Shown: positions 32,531-45,941 of the stretch, in pieces
Layout: each line of letters begins with the position of its first letter
How positions within the stretch are numbered: position 1 is the stretch's first letter
Assembly: GCA_035578155.1 (NCBI GenBank)
Contig: JAPWDM010000014.1
Span: forward strand, 13,309,501-13,373,500
Length of the DNA stretch: 64,000 nucleotides
Direction: 5' to 3'
Source: Brachynemurus nebulosus
Taxonomy: Eukaryota > Arthropoda > Insecta > Neuroptera > Myrmeleontidae
Made by a program: the position numbers and the translations under genes
The notes under the pieces: generated by a model
Database searches by the model: none
What the model saw: the letters and a program-made list of their open reading frames with translations, nothing else
What the model was told of the DNA's origin: nothing

Positions 32531-34676
32531 CAGTCACTTTGTAATTTTTAATTTACATTTGGATTTTGGTCATACTAACTAGAGAAATCGAGTGCTTATG
32601 GTTTCAGTTTAGCTGAACGATAGGTGAACATATGAATACTGCGTGTGTTGAAATGCAAACAAAAGTTTATCATACGCAGTAATGTCTCACAACTCACAAG
32701 CACTCGATAATATTTGAAATTGAAAAACAACATCATTATACAGTCGACAAAGGGTTGAAACAAATAAAAAAAACTTCCCAAACTCTTATTGCGTATTCCT
32801 TACAACTGCCTCATATATTTAATATCAAATATTTTTTTCTCTAATTCCCATGATAATATTTTTCGTATAAATTTCACCTTTTTTTCTTCGAAAAGAAAAA
32901 AAAATACTGAAAGATATGTACGTAATACCAGTGCCTATAGAATATAGACACTATACCATGTTTCTAACTACGAAAAATAAATCGTCTTGTAGCAGCTGCG
33001 GTGGGTCTGTTATTTATGTTCGCATACGAGTTTGGTAAGTCCACGTACGTACACACCTTTTGGCGTTAAGGTAGTTACCTCGACATTCAACTTTTCGACA
33101 GAATAGTTTCAAATTTTAATAGTATAAAGAAGAATGCTATATCTGATTGTCCTTGTAATTTAGGAAAGATTGATCGTTTCTGAGTTAAGATAATTAGGGT
33201 TAAAGTTTGTATCTACTCATGTATTAGATCTCAAAATTCTGACTACGTACCCTTATTTTGTATTTAACAATATAATGACTCGACAGAATTCAATAAAAAA
33301 CTAGGGAAAGGAAGATTAATAAGTTCTGAATGTAAAGAAAAAATTGAATTATTTGTTGATCGTTTTGAATTGAAGATATCATCAGAGAAATTATAGTATT
33401 TTTATAAGTACATCAATTTCAAGCAACTGAACCGAAGCAGTCTGACAACCCTGTATATTAAATAACTGGTTTATTCGTATTTACTTGTAAACAATATTGA
33501 AAATTCATAAATCGCGTTTTTTGACCTTTTACCGCTTACGTAGCGAAAACGGTGATAGATACATTAAAAAGTGTTAAGACCTTTTTTGTAAAGAATCGAA
33601 TTCTCTACAAAAAAGTCCGCGAGAGCATATATCTATCTTGTACAGGTGAAAAAATACAGGGTTCCAAACGCATATGCATACCACTTAATATGTTTGTTGG
33701 ATAAAATTACAAGGATGCCAACGTATTTATAATAAAAAACTTTGATAGTATAAGTGTGTATACACAGGCTGTTTGAAAGTATGCATCTACATGTTGGTAT
33801 GAAAACTAATACGTATGAACATCTATCCAATAATACAGACAATAATGACATACAGTAATTTTGGTTCGCAATTTTTTCTACTAGCATGTCACAAGGTAAC
33901 CACCTTAAATGAATTTTTAGAAAAACACGTAATATGTACGTGTAATGTGGAAACGGATTGCACGTTGACCACCTCGTACATAGTTTTTTTATTTGTTTAT
34001 GTTTTACGGTCGTCTGTCAAACGTTACATACATACAACAGTACCGATAGAAAAGCGAGAAATTATTGCTTAATTGAAACACTAATTTTTTTATGTTTTTT
34101 ATCGGGAATACGCTATATCGAATAGTAACGAATTTTAGTTTTGTAAAATCAATTGACGGATTTATTGCTTTAATTTAGAAAAGTTCATTCATTTGTACTG
34201 TTCTGTTGTAAATTCTGAGTATTCTGTAACCATTACCGGCTGTCTAAAAATACGCTATATTGACAACATAGAGTAATAGAGACAACATATCTATCTCTAT
34301 ACTACTGGAATCAGTGTAACCAGTAAGAGATAGAAAATATGTTATATACGTGCACGGTGTTTACTTTGTATTGATGCGATATTGTGTATTTGTGTTAGTA
34401 ATCATTGGTAGTAGTGGTTGTCACGTGACCGTACTTCGCATACATATGTATGATACCACAACGCCCCGTGTGGGGATGTAACAATGCCAATGACAATCAA
34501 ATCCACTGTCTTGTAATTGACCTGCACTCATCGAGTGCCAGTGAGAAAGTGACTACTAAGTTGCCTAAGGTACACAAAAATGCACACTGCAGATTTCATG
34601 ATAGAGATAGTTGCGGTGCCTCTATTACTCTAGGATCGACAATAAAATGCAAGATGTAGGTTTCTTCAGGGCCGGA
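32531..34676. other. 2.1 kb without recognised gene; weak exon-like stretch
   Basis: 32993-33034 lies between TTGTAG and GTAAGT, 42 bases open in all frames, but the acceptor has a poor pyrimidine tract. An imperfect palindrome is centred on GAATTC near 33599. A 69-codon frame at 34450-34659 is in a GC-richer patch and starts MIPQRPVWGCNNAND. I recognise no family and it lacks the residues of a THAP finger. Confidence 0.35.
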
Positions 34677-34720
34677 TTTACCTCTGTGGAGGCCCCGGGA
34701 CCCTTCTAATGTGATAGCCG
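34677..34720 (+). mobile_element. Terminal fragment of a hAT-like element
   Basis: CAGGGCCGGATTTACC is the terminus type of the two short hAT elements at 40130 and 40706. A CTGTGGAGGCC block next to it recurs at 35503-35515 beyond the (CA/TA) repeat, so the latter may lie inside a hAT. No matching right end or target duplication. Confidence 0.4.
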
Positions 34721-34794
34721 CCTGAACACTTGCTAGGTGGGGGCATTCTTGAAAAATTTTCCCCAGAAATAGGATTAGCGAGCAAAAAAAAATA

Positions 34795-35124
34795 CTCTTG
34801 TCGCAGCATCCTGCATAACATAGCGAATTTCCGTTTATAAAAGTTAGTTTTTCTTGGAAACTAGCTGACATAGAATAATAGTTTAATAACCTTTTTTATG
34901 TGATTCTTTCTCCTCTTTCCAGTGGTGTAACAAAATTTTACAAAAATTTTTGAATAAGGGGAAATTTTGGCGTAAAACTAATTTTTTTTACGAAATTTGC
35001 CAAAAAACCATGTTCCGAGCATCGAACATGTCTGGCTAACGAACTCGTCCAATGGTTTGGGACTTCCAATATTTTCACCAAATTTCGTAAACGTAAGACA
35101 TTTCGTTTGAGAGTTATCGTGCGA

Positions 35125-35205
<81 letters not shown>

Positions 35206-35450
35206 CCCGCTACCTTTCAATATGTGTAGGGCCCCCCTATGGAAGTTAAGAGCTTAAAATTGGTAAATGGGGCTCATTCCGATGCACAACAATACTATCA
35301 AAGTGGGGTCAAATTTTGGGCAAATTTTGTGACTATTATTTTCGATTTCTAGGGACCTCAAAACAAATTTCTGCCATAGTCCCGGGCTCAAGTCGCGTCA
35401 TGACAGTGGCTGTAATAGCTGAATTCCATTCTGGAAATTCGCTAAAACGA
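34795..35450 (+). repeat. Dispersed (CA)n/(TA)n-centred repeat, most complete copy
   Basis: Modules in order: 34795-34930 (shared with 21850-21980), 34970-35124 (shared in reverse with 63500-63640), (AC)n 35125-35149, (TA)n 35149-35202, 35203-35330 (inverse of 18555-18690) and 35339-35450 (shared with 270-380, 29580-29715 and 63330-63440). Minus-strand frames here (34596-34871, 34938-35220) are repeat-derived. No autonomous partner or termini recognised. Confidence 0.82.
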
Positions 35451-36261
35451 AAAAGCTCTTATCCTTTCTATTCTATTCCTTTATCTTGAGATTTTATTCA
35501 ATTCTGTGGAGGCCGCGGGGCACGTGCCCCAAGTGCCCTTATGTAAATTCGATGAAACGCTCGACGTCATTCACAGAAAAATTTGGTTAATTTCAATCAT
35601 TGTCAACCATAGACAGTAAACAGACAGTTTGTAAAGCCAATTTATAGGCTACTTCATTGAAGCACCTAGCAGGGTGTGATATGAAGGGGAACATAATGTG
35701 CTGTTTATTATTCTGCAAACAGGACCATATTTATTGTAAGGCATAATTTGTACATATACGTAATTTAAAATAAAAACCAGTACCAATTATTTTTTCAAAA
35801 TTTTGTAATTTTTTCTCAAAAAAGTTAAATTTTATTTTCAATATTATATTTTGACAATAATTATTTGAGTTTTGAGAAAAATATTCCTAAAGGGCAACTC
35901 CTGATACCACGGTTATTATACTGATTATCTACAATATTATAAAATAGCGGTTGGTCGTATTTTGAGGCTTCATTTATTCATTGATATATTCAGTCTGTAG
36001 ACGTTCATTGGTCTATGGTTTCGATTCGTTTTATTGTGCTAAGTTAGAATTTGTTTTTTAATCGTTGTACAGAGAATTAAGGCACCATATTGTATTGGTA
36101 GTTAGGTAAGCACAAGGGTCTAACAAACTGTAAATATTGTACATGGTATAAACTCTGGGAAAATATTAATCAATCTGAGATGTTTTAGAGTACGCATGCG
36201 TCGAAAGCTTATTATGAGCAAATGTACATATTTAGTGTAATCTCCATTTTGTTTGTAAATC
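35451..36261. other. Sequence without recognised gene
   Basis: A GC-rich block GGCCGCGGGGCACGTGCCCC is at 35511-35530. Otherwise AT-rich with no supported frame. Confidence 0.5.
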
Positions 36262-36320
36262 AGTGAGTTAGTAAGGTTTAACTTGACGTCTTATGACGTC
36301 AATAACCGTAAAGGTGTTAA
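36262..36320. repeat. Fragment of a TTAA-flanked MITE family
   Basis: ACTTGACGTCTTATGACGTC with a following GTGTTAA resembles the end of the 59383-60419 and 42104-42232 copies. Confidence 0.5.
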
Positions 36321-36842
36321 TATTGGCATGAATATATGAATATAAAATTGTGAATATAATTACGAATATAAAATTGTTATTTTTAAAATTGTTTAATTTA
36401 TTTCGTGGTAAGTGAATCATTTCATCACTTTTTAAAAACCTATTTTATTTCAAGGAAGCGATTGTAATAAATTAATAATTTATTGAATATTATTGATAAT
36501 AAAAACTGAATTTATTTAAACGGCGCATCGGCGCTACTCATTCAACGCGTTATGAATCTAAAATTATTTTGTTACAATGAGTAAGTGCTCCTGGTATTTA
36601 ATTTTTTTTATTTTTTTTAAATCACATCAGTTTAGATAAAGATATTAATTTAACGTCAGTATGTGTAATTCATTTAATTGGGCTTTGTATTTTAAGAAAT
36701 TCTTTTTTTTCGGACGGAATTTATATATTTCCGGTTGAAATATAGATTAACATTAGTTTTAAATAAATACAGTGTTGTGTTTTGTAGAAGTAACTAGTTG
36801 ATAATTTTATTTTAATTTCCAATATTGCCATTAATTTTTTTT
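36321..36842. other. Sequence without recognised gene
   Basis: AT-rich. Nothing supported. Confidence 0.5.
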
Positions 36843-37304
36843 TATTACTCATGCGGGAGAATTACTTGGCGCACATATTTCTGTACGCAAAATAGCTGTT
36901 TTCCCACTGTACTCTTCCCACATACTTTTTTGCGTGCGGAAAGTAACTTTCCACACGCACAATGACAATAAAACACGCAAAGCCGCCTCTTGATTTTTCA
37001 TTTAATAAATATTTCATAATTATTTCTATAGAAACCACCAACAAAGTAATTTAAACATGATTTAATTCAGAAAAAAAAGACGAACACAATATTATTTTAA
37101 AAAGTAATGAAAATGTCAAAAATAGTAATAATAATAGAAAAAAGTATGTGAAATTCAAATTGTAATAAAAAATAGTATGTGCAACTCGTGCGGGATTGTC
37201 GATTGCCCACTCAAGCGAATGAGCGCATTCACTACGTTCGTGCGCTCAACTTAGCTTTCGTGGGCAATCGACAGTTCCTCGCACTTATTGCACGATATAC
37301 TATT
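36843..37304 (+). mobile_element. Double-hairpin repeat family, copy 3
   Basis: It begins TTACTCATGCGGGAG and ends near ATATACTATTG. The large hairpin is at about 37191-37280 and the TTTCCACACGCA palindrome at about 36932-36960. Close to copy 2 along its length. Confidence 0.8.
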
Positions 37305-37431
37305 GTTAAATACTTGGAATACTCGAAAATTGTTAGTATTTAAATATGTGTATTTTAAAATAGTTTCCTAAAATTAGTCAAATACCCCAGTTTACAATAT
37401 TATATTATAATTATGAATTTTTTTTCTCATA

Positions 37432-37856
37432 GAGCCAGTATTATAAAAGCCAACTAATTTGTGAACTAAATTAATTTTATCCCCAGATGTCAGTATTATA
37501 AAACTGAAATAAATTAAGTAGGGAACTAAATTTTAGTTGATAGAAAATCTACCGACTAAATTTTGTTCGGAGATATTAATTTGATAGTTCTGAAAGATTT
37601 TTACAAATATTTTTTATGTTATACATATTAAACAGGTTTTATACACGTTGTAATACAAATTAGAGGTACAGAAGTAATTTTTATATTAAATACATGGAAA
37701 TTAAAACATATTTACAACATACTATAGGTTAATCAATTACTAACTTATTTTAATCATGGGACACGATTATAATACTGAACCAAAATTTAGCTCACAACTA
37801 TTTTTATTCATAGAATAGTTATTCGTTGAATTAGTTGTCTTGTATAATACTGGGCC
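37432..37856. mobile_element. MITE with AGTATTATA termini
   Basis: The left end is GAGCCAGTATTATAAAAGCC and the right end is the complement of GGCCCAGTATTATACAAGAC, similar over about 30 bp. A second internal copy of the left-end phrase lies at 37489. CATA borders both sides but the duplication is uncertain. Confidence 0.65.
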
Positions 37857-40129
37857 ATAGGGTGTTATATAGAGTTTGATATTTTTTACGGAAATAGCTG
37901 TATATGATTACAAATACCCAAAAAATTTCAATTGTGAAACTTTCACATTTCAAATTTTTAAAAATTGACTTTTTTCCAAATTTCGGAACTTTGAGCCATT
38001 GTGGCAGTGGTCATATTTGAGGGTTTTGTAAAGGATCAATATACAAGTTGATTTTGTATTTTGATAAACCTATTCCAAAAACACTACAAGTTGTGTAAAT
38101 TTCAGATTTTTATCACCAGCTTCATCAGAGATATAGGGGCCTTATAATTGATATAATATAATTTAATATAATATACAATATAATTTTCCTTTTGACTAGA
38201 GAAGCTTCATTTTATTATTCATTTTGCCTGACTTCATTTTGCCCGCCAAGCACATTTTTAACTAACCTAACCTACAATTACAAACTAATAGATTCAAATT
38301 AAATACGAGCACGAATTTGTTGCTCGTAATGATCATACAAACTACAGAAATCGTTAAAAATAAATGACTGCAATACACAAAGAAATAATTCGTAAATTAC
38401 TTGCCTCTATTTATTGATTTTTTTCTCGTCAAAACAGTTTTTAGGTCATTAAACACGCAAATAAACTACAGTGCCTCCTTTTGACAAATGATCCCATTAA
38501 GTGCAAAGTGAAGAAGCAGATGACATTGGATCTGAGTCAATCATACTAGTCATCTAACTAGCGCGATTAGGCTATTATTCTTTTTGCCCGTCCGTCCTCT
38601 ATCCAATAGTAACATCCGTGAGAGTATAGTTAGACAAAAGGCCATACACTACTCAACGGTCAGAGATACCGTTTCGTTACCAAATCCTTGTGCGTGTGAA
38701 TAGCCCCTAAAGGTTTATAGGTACAAATGAGTTCTTTGAACCACACTCTATAATGGAAAATGAAAGTAGAAAATCGAATCGCAACCATTTAGGGAATAAA
38801 TAAAAAGAAATTCAAGAGAATTTTTTCACGCAGAGAAAAACATGTAAATAAATTTTTATTATGTAACTGGTTCGTTAACGAACTTGAAAAAAAAAGCTAG
38901 ACGTAGCTATTGTAAACAAACCAATAATTTTCAAAACTATGAATTGAAAACTAATAATAAAGTAATAACAGTAAATTTTAAGTTGTTTTGACGGGCCATA
39001 ACCAATGTCAGCACTTTGCGCCGCGAAAGAAATGGATACATTAGTACAATATGATAGGTATCTATCTGTTATACTTATAATTCTTTCAACAATTTCCATT
39101 TTTAAAAAGTGAAAGCCCCATTCCATTATCATTCGTGAACGAGATTTCATTTCAAAATTTTAATTTATTCATACTTAAGTATATCACATGTGATTCGCTG
39201 GTGGATACTATTACTTTAGTTAAGACTAGTTTTATTGAAATTTCCATATCAAGCGATATCCAGCAGTTAGTTAAGAAACGATGAAATTGTTTTAATTAAT
39301 TTTGATAAAGTGTTTTTGTAATCGAAATTTCCGCAATATTAGTATAATTAATTGCGATAAGTATTGTAATGAATGTTCGTTGAACCCTTAGGGTATGGAC
39401 TATATAAAAAAAATCGATTCGGTCGGTATACATTGATTTAGACGCCAACATACGTACAAAATCTCAATGTAAAAAATCCTGCTTTAGAATATTTCTATCC
39501 GAATTTTTGATTTTCTGGATTCCTTAGGTTCCAAAACGTCAAATTCTGGTGAAAACCTTATATGCTAAGATTGGTCTGACTATCATACTTTAGGTACCTT
39601 CTTATAGCTATAGCTAAAATGAAAAAGAAACTTGATGACGTCATAACGTATACGCAATTTTTTAAAAGCTCCAGAAATTGTAGTTTTCATGTTAAAAACA
39701 TGAAATTTGAAACCGCTGACCAAATCAGAAATTTGACCAAATCAGAATTATTATGACACCAGAAATATCATATGCGAAAATTTAGTCACATTTCCTGAAC
39801 GAATTTGGTTATTTTGACCTAAGAACCTGATAAAAAATTTTATTTTTCAGCGAGAAAAGGTTTAATACAGTCAGATTTATAGATTTTTTTAAATGTAAGT
39901 AAATAATCTCTTAATGAATTCGAGATTGCAGACGATGTTGCATTGCGAGCCACATTTTTAGAGTTCACGGGCCGTACTTTGTAAACCCCCTGCTATATTT
40001 TATACATATAACATAATAAGGTAGGAACCACTTTAGTATAGGAATCATTTTAGTAGCAAGGTAAAAAATACGCACTCTTAATTAAATGAATATGATTTTA
40101 AAAATTAATAATGGAATGTATGACCTAAT
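37857..40129. other. 2.3 kb without recognised gene
   Basis: A minus frame of 91 codons at 38875-39150 is unrecognised. 38500-38700 is GC-richer. 39940-39985 ends with GCCGTACTTTGTAAACCCCC, resembling a worn hAT terminus. Confidence 0.4.
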
Positions 40130-40387
40130 CAGGACTGGATATGCCTTAAGTGCCACCCCATCCGTAAAAAATACCGTCCCATTACCTAAAGCCAGAATCG
40201 AGAGAAATGTTAGGCCGTTGGGAAGAATCCCATTTTTTATAGACTTTTCCTTAAAAAAAAAGTGACGAGAAAAAAAGGTTTTTTAAATTTTTTTCAGATC
40301 CTTAATCCTATTTTTTAAAACGTTTCCCTAAAAAAATAGGTGACGAGTAAAAAAATCCTAGTGTCCCTAGTGCAAATCCAAACGCTG
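40130..40387. mobile_element. Short hAT element, older copy
   Basis: Termini CAGGACTGGATATG and the complement of CAGCGTTTGGATTTG. Flanks GACCTAAT and GGTCTAAT agree at 6 of 8. The interior shares GTGACGAG and TTTTCCCTA-type words with 40706-40949. Non-coding. Confidence 0.7.
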
Positions 40388-40705
40388 GGTCTAATGAATC
40401 ATATATGGGCTGAAGTAGTTCAGAATAAGCAGCGCTATCACTTCTAACTTCTAACGGAAAAGAATGTTGCTCGTCACGTCATAAGTATTTTTGTATTTCA
40501 AATTTCATCATCTCTGCTATAATAATACTTCTACAATTTATTCTGGTTGAAAGAAAATTTTCTGTAGACCATTCATATTATGATTACTTAACTTAGATGT
40601 AAAAAAATCGAATATTATGATCTCCAATAATCTCAAATTTAATTTTATACATTTCTGTTTCTAAAAAGGACTATAGTAGAGAGATGGATAGATGGAGAGT
40701 CAGAT

Positions 40706-40949
40706 CAGGGCTGGATCTAGGGAGCAGGGGGCACGTTACCCCCTGCAGGCTTTAGGGGGCGCCAAAAACGCAAGTTCAAGGGCGCCAAAATGTTGAATTT
40801 GAGGTGTTTTTTTTTTGCTCGTCACCTACTTTTTGTAGGGAAAAAGTTGAAAATATTGGTGCGCCAAAATTTTTAATTTCTCATTTTTCTCGGAGATGGT
40901 GCCAACAGCAACGTTTGCCCCCCTCATAATAATTGTAGGTCCGGCCCTG
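40706..40949. mobile_element. Short hAT element, younger copy
   Basis: Termini CAGGGCTGGATCTAGG and the complement of CAGGGCCGGACCTAC. The 8-bp target duplication AGTCAGAT is exact (40698-40705, 40950-40957). 244 bp, non-coding, with two GGCGCCAAAA words in the left half. Confidence 0.92.
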
Positions 40950-40957
40950 AGTCAGAT

Positions 40958-41858
40958 AGTAAATTGATGACGTTAGTATTCCATTTTTGTTACGGGACAC
41001 AAAAAAAAAGCAACAACAAATCTTTCTCTTAATTCCGCACAAAAAGAAACTAATTTATTGTCGATTTCAGAAACTGATAATTTTCAGTTTAAGTCGTAAA
41101 TTAACATAATACGTGTGAACACACCTGGTTCGCTACACAATCAACAATCACAATCAAATCATTTATGTAATTCAATAAAAAATAATCTATAGATACTGTT
41201 GTATTGTTTTGCACAATTTGTTTTGTGTAGGCTGCCGCGTAGATTGTGTTGTACAATAAATTGTTATCCAATCTGTAGTTGTTATTTGTATCCCAGGGAA
41301 GTAATTTACATAAATAACGATTTTTAATGCCTTTATAATTTATATTATGCTGGTACACCGGACTGGTCATTAGTCATCATAGAGAAAGTAGTCTTTTTTC
41401 ATATATTTTTGTAAGAAAATAAACCAAAAACTTTCTATCTAATAATCGGTTTTTTGCATTTTTAAATAACTCTTTTTCGTAATAATAAAAAAAAACAAAA
41501 TTGATAATAAGTGAAAATAATTACCATACAGGTTTAAAGGTAAAGAATTTTTTGTTTCGAATTCAAACAAAGTTAAGAATTCAAATTAAAATTTGATTTA
41601 TTCATTATTGTGACTTTTTTATTGTTGTTTACAATAGTTTAGTGTTAATTTATGATTAATTAATTTTAATCATAAAATTCGGTGAAGTAAAATTAGAAAT
41701 TTTTGTCTCCATTTAGGTAATTATGGTTTTAAAAATTATGAGTTTATTTGAATTAATAAATAATAATGCAACATAATAGTTAATTTTTTTTGTAAATAAC
41801 AAATAAATAACGGAATTTGTTTAGTATAGTAAATTTTACAAAAAAATTTTTAATACGT
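40958..41858. other. Sequence without recognised gene
   Basis: A minus-strand frame of 89 codons at 41101-41370 reads fairly smoothly but has no domain I know. Confidence 0.4.
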
Positions 41859-41860
41859 TA

Positions 41861-41899
<39 letters not shown>
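41859..41899. repeat. (ATT)n microsatellite
   Basis: About 13 uninterrupted ATT units. Confidence 0.95.
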
Positions 41900-41900
<1 letters not shown>

Positions 41901-42103
41901 TTGAGAAGATAAAATGTTCGTTCCTATTTAAAACATGGAATAATTATTTTAATCCTTTTTAATTTCTTGAAGAATTATGTCGAAATGACCATCTGTAGCA
42001 GCTGTAGTTCGTTCTCTGTCTGGGTAAATAGATACGAAGGTTCAGCAGCGACCACAGATCTGCTGCACAATATGTAATGAATCGACGGTAACTAGACAGA
42101 GAG

Positions 42104-42232
42104 CGAGGTATGTTTGTATACCGTATTAGTGTACGCTTTATACGGAATTGTTGACGCGGTAGAGCGTTGTGTTGCAGTTAGTCAGGTTTCACTATTGACG
42201 TCTTACAGTGTCAATGGCCGTCAACCGGTTAA
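42104..42232 (-). repeat. Truncated TTAA-flanked MITE (family of 56873-57020)
   Basis: It matches the reverse of 56873-57020 (GTACGCTTTATACGGAATT, GTTAGTCAGGTTTCA) and ends GTCAACCGG then TTAA (42229-42232). The left end is missing. GACAGAGAGCGA just upstream is inverted relative to TCGTTCTCTGTC at 42007. Confidence 0.75.
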
Positions 42233-42520
42233 TGTACAGTTGGAGGAATTTAAACATAATCACTAGCCATTTCCATGGTAAACAATATGAATGTAACAAA
42301 ATAACAATTTGTAGAAAATCCTGCAGACTTTTTCTCAAACCCAGTAGTTTTCTATTTGCCAAATTTTTGAAATAAGATTCTCATTTCAATTGGACATCTA
42401 CTATTCTTCAACTTATGAATCTTTAAAACAAACAAATTTAACACAACTCCCTACAGTAGTCCTTACTTACCCTATTTTATAATTAATAGACAGAAATATG
42501 TGCATACACTAATTGAAATA

Positions 42521-42852
42521 CAGTCGATTCTCGTTAATTCGAAACTCGTGGGACTCTTAAAATATTACGAATTATAGAGAGGTTCGAATTATCGCAGGTA
42601 ACAATTTTAATTTTTTAAGCATTTGCGATAAATGAACTTGAACTTGTTTCAAAATGTACTTACAATCTTTCTGTCTCTTTCTCTCTGCGTCGTTTTGTTA
42701 CGTAGTAATGATTTTTTCGTTCCAATTACCAAGTGTGTAAAAATATATTGTTTTAGTTCGAAATATAAAGAGATTTTGTAGGGAACTCGTGATACCTATG
42801 AATTATAGAGAGTTTCGAATTATCGCAGGTTTGAATTAACGAGAGTCTACGG
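42521..42852. mobile_element. pogo-like MITE, copy 2
   Basis: Starts CAGTCGATTCTCGTTAATTC after TA (42519-42520) and ends with the complement of CCGTAGACTCTCGTTAATTC before TA (42853-42854). The interior matches 3525-3900 inverted, with deletions. Confidence 0.87.
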
Positions 42853-42854
42853 TA

Positions 42855-43600
42855 TATTGTTAATTTGGTCTATTATTTGTTTTATTTATTATAACAAATT
42901 AATATGATTGAATTAATAGAAAAAAAAAAAAAAAACTGTTAATAATAGTTTGACCTCAAAAATTATGAATAGACACACATGAAGGGGACATAACGTTGAT
43001 ACAAATCGACTTAAATAGGATGTTAATTATAAATAATTATTTATTTATGACAAATTGTCAATTACTTTAGCAAAAAAAGAAACAGTTTTGTGTTGTTTCT
43101 GCGAGTAATAATAAATAAATGCATAGACAATATACGCCAATTCTATACTTGACTATTTTTTCAAATTTCTATTTAACACGTTTCAAGTTTTCTATCATTT
43201 CTAAGAAAGTGTACCGTTATTTTATTTAGTTTGCAAAAAAGAAAAAGAAAATTAATACACGTGAATATAAATAAACATGTACATACTGACATATTATAGA
43301 TACAGCAAGACACTTATTAACTCACACACGACTTGTGCCATAAAAATACTAGACAGGTGATATATGAGATTATATTGTAAAAGGAATATTTTTTTAACAT
43401 ACATTTGTCTTTTAAATCATAGAATAAATTAATATATACTTCAGTATACAGAGTAATTATATTTATATAATAATTTTGGGTAAAACAATCCGGCTGTAAA
43501 GTTTCAGCTCGTTTTCTCTGCTTTTACAAAATTCATGTTGAAATATAATCTGAACTGTTCCACTAATTTCAAAATTTTTTAGTTTTATCTCTTAGCGTAT
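42855..43600. other. Sequence without recognised gene
   Basis: AT-rich with a poly-A run at 42921-42935. Nothing supported. Confidence 0.5.
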
Positions 43601-43976
43601 TGGTTCTCAAAGTTTTGTGTCAGTAGACCAAGTTGTAAATGCAAAAACATTTAATGGGTCAGAAAAATTCTTAAGTAAAAAAAAAAAAAAAAAAAAAAAA
43701 AATAAAATATAAAACAAAAAAAAAGCAAGGGAAATTATTGAATTTTTGGCAATGTGTTTTGTGTGTGTGCGCAGCGTATGAAGGCTTTAACATTTTTCTT
43801 GTAATTCAATTTGTTTAATGCTCAAACAGCATATCTTCGGAAACATTTCCTGTATCATAAGAAAATGATTAAAAAAATACACTCTTTTTCATATCGTTTT
43901 TAAGATCACGAACCGAATTTTCACGGTTTGCGAGTCGCATTTAATACGCAGCCCCCATTTTGGTAACCCCTACTTT
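43601..43976. mobile_element. Possible hAT relic
   Basis: TATTGGTTCTCAAAGTTTTG at the left and the complement of AGTAGGGGTTACCAAAATG at the right look like worn hAT termini (..GGTTCTCAAA..). It contains a poly-A run of about 25 (43678-43702). No clear target duplication. Confidence 0.4.
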
Positions 43977-44927
43977 AGTGAGTATATTGATACACAAATA
44001 CACAATTGATACCACAAAAACAAAGTGCCTGGTTATTTGAAGGGTGAACGTGAATTTTTTCCGCAAATTAATTCCGTCCAGAGGTCTCCACTGTCTGTAT
44101 TTTTGAAAAAATGTATAATCAAATATATTTGAAACAAAAAGCTGTCAACAGTTAATTACAGTAGCCACTGTGAAACTGTGCACTACCAACGTGTTATAGT
44201 CAATATTACTTTCACGACTCTAGTGTGACAGACACAATCAAAAGCTGCATGTAAAAACACGCAGAGTTTTTGTTTTGTTATTTTCGTAGTACAGGTACAT
44301 AGCAGTAAACTAGTTACTGGCGTCTGCATATTTTTTTTATCTGACTATGAAACTGTGATTTTAGTCCCGTGCTGTAACACTTTCATAGTGCCGACTGTAT
44401 TTGAAAAATATATTAGAGGTACAAATACATTCATACACATATACGTTATACATATATGTTGTACTATTTCAAAAGATCTCAAAGATTTGTTTTTCTTAAA
44501 TTGGTTCCATATCATCAATGATGTAAAGAATGCATTTAAACAAAATAGTAAAGTGGCCCTTACACACTCAGATATTTCTTCTTGACTTGATACGTTAACC
44601 CCTGTGTGAACTAATTTGGTTCACATTGTGATTTATACGTAATTCTTATGTCTACATTAAGTTCACTGTTAGGTTTGACTCCCAGTTCCATTGTTAGGTG
44701 TAGTCCAAATTACCGTAGTCATGGAATACCGAAAGTGGACATAAAATTTTGTATGTATATGCTACACGTAGAGATCTTAGTAGGCAACAAATTGTTTCGT
44801 TTTTTTTTTCCTGTGTTGTAATGTGGGGATGAAAAATTTTTTTAGAGTTAAGGTTGTATTTACATCACTTTTTATGTCACCGAAGGATGACATATTAATC
44901 TCGTTGTGTGATTATAGTGGAGGAAAA

Positions 44928-44958
<31 letters not shown>

Positions 44959-45837
44959 TAATAATAATATATAATATAATAATTATAGAGTTGTACATGC
45001 ATATATTGAATAAACGCAAGAGGGCTGTCATTCTCACTGTACTTAAAAAACGAGCCAAAAAATCATAAATTAACACTTTCACTGAGGTGACATTACTTAA
45101 TGCGTGTCAAAAACACGCACTTGACGAATTTTTAATCTTAAACCGTGTTTGAATAATATTAAGCGTCAGAATTTCTTTTGTAATTTATAATTTGATATAT
45201 CTATTTTACTGAAAACAAAGTATTGATTTAAGCTATAATATGAAATACTTCTGTATATATCCTTATTCTGTGATTCGATAAATATTAATCCATATCGCTA
45301 TTAAATAAATATCATTACATATTACATTCAAACTAAATAATTATTGATCATTTTAAAGATATGTAACGAATGAATGGTAATCATCAAGTTGGGCGACATT
45401 AAGAGAACAACTTTCTCAAAACAATCAGACAAACTGTTCCATGTACGCTACACAAATCATACATATGTCACTGCAGTCAGTTAAATTTTAGCGTTACAAG
45501 CGCAAAAAAAAGTTTGCGGAGTGAACCGAAACAGAATATTTACAAAGTTTGAACAACTCTTTCCGAAATAAACTTTATTAAATATTGGTTTTCCATTTCT
45601 TATAGTTTAACCCTTCTCTGAATAGTCTAGATTAACTTTTTAATGTTCCGTACCAAAATTGGTAAAATGGAACATTTGTGAAATCGCTTCTGAGTTTGTT
45701 CGTTTGCCACAGACCATTTTCTTTGAAACTTTCCGACGTAAAAATTTTAAACGGAACACGCGGATAGACTACCGTGCACTAATTAGGATGATTCGTGAAG
45801 TATAAAAAGTTGAATTTTCATTCTGGTGGTTAATTTC
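43977..45837. other. Sequence without recognised gene; (AAT)n tract
   Basis: An (AAT)n microsatellite at about 44929-44984 produces the Asn/Ile run in the frame at 44823-45068. A 76-codon frame at 44355-44585 is unrecognised. 45640-45770 looks like an old dispersed repeat. Confidence 0.45.
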
Positions 45838-45854
45838 GGGGGGGGGGGGGGGGG
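45838..45854. repeat. Homopolymer G17
   Basis: Seventeen consecutive G on the + strand, the only G run of this kind in a strongly AT-rich window. Confidence 0.95.
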
Positions 45855-45941
45855 TATTAATTTGGAAAAAAATTTCAAGCGGGGTGTTTAGAATCGAGTG
45901 TTAAAGGAAAGATTCCTGAAGCACGAATTCACCAATATATA

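Noticed and set aside
34450..34659. THAP-type zinc finger
   Set aside because: The start (MIPQRPVWGCNN) is only superficially similar; the further Cys/His and Phe/Trp/Pro positions are absent.
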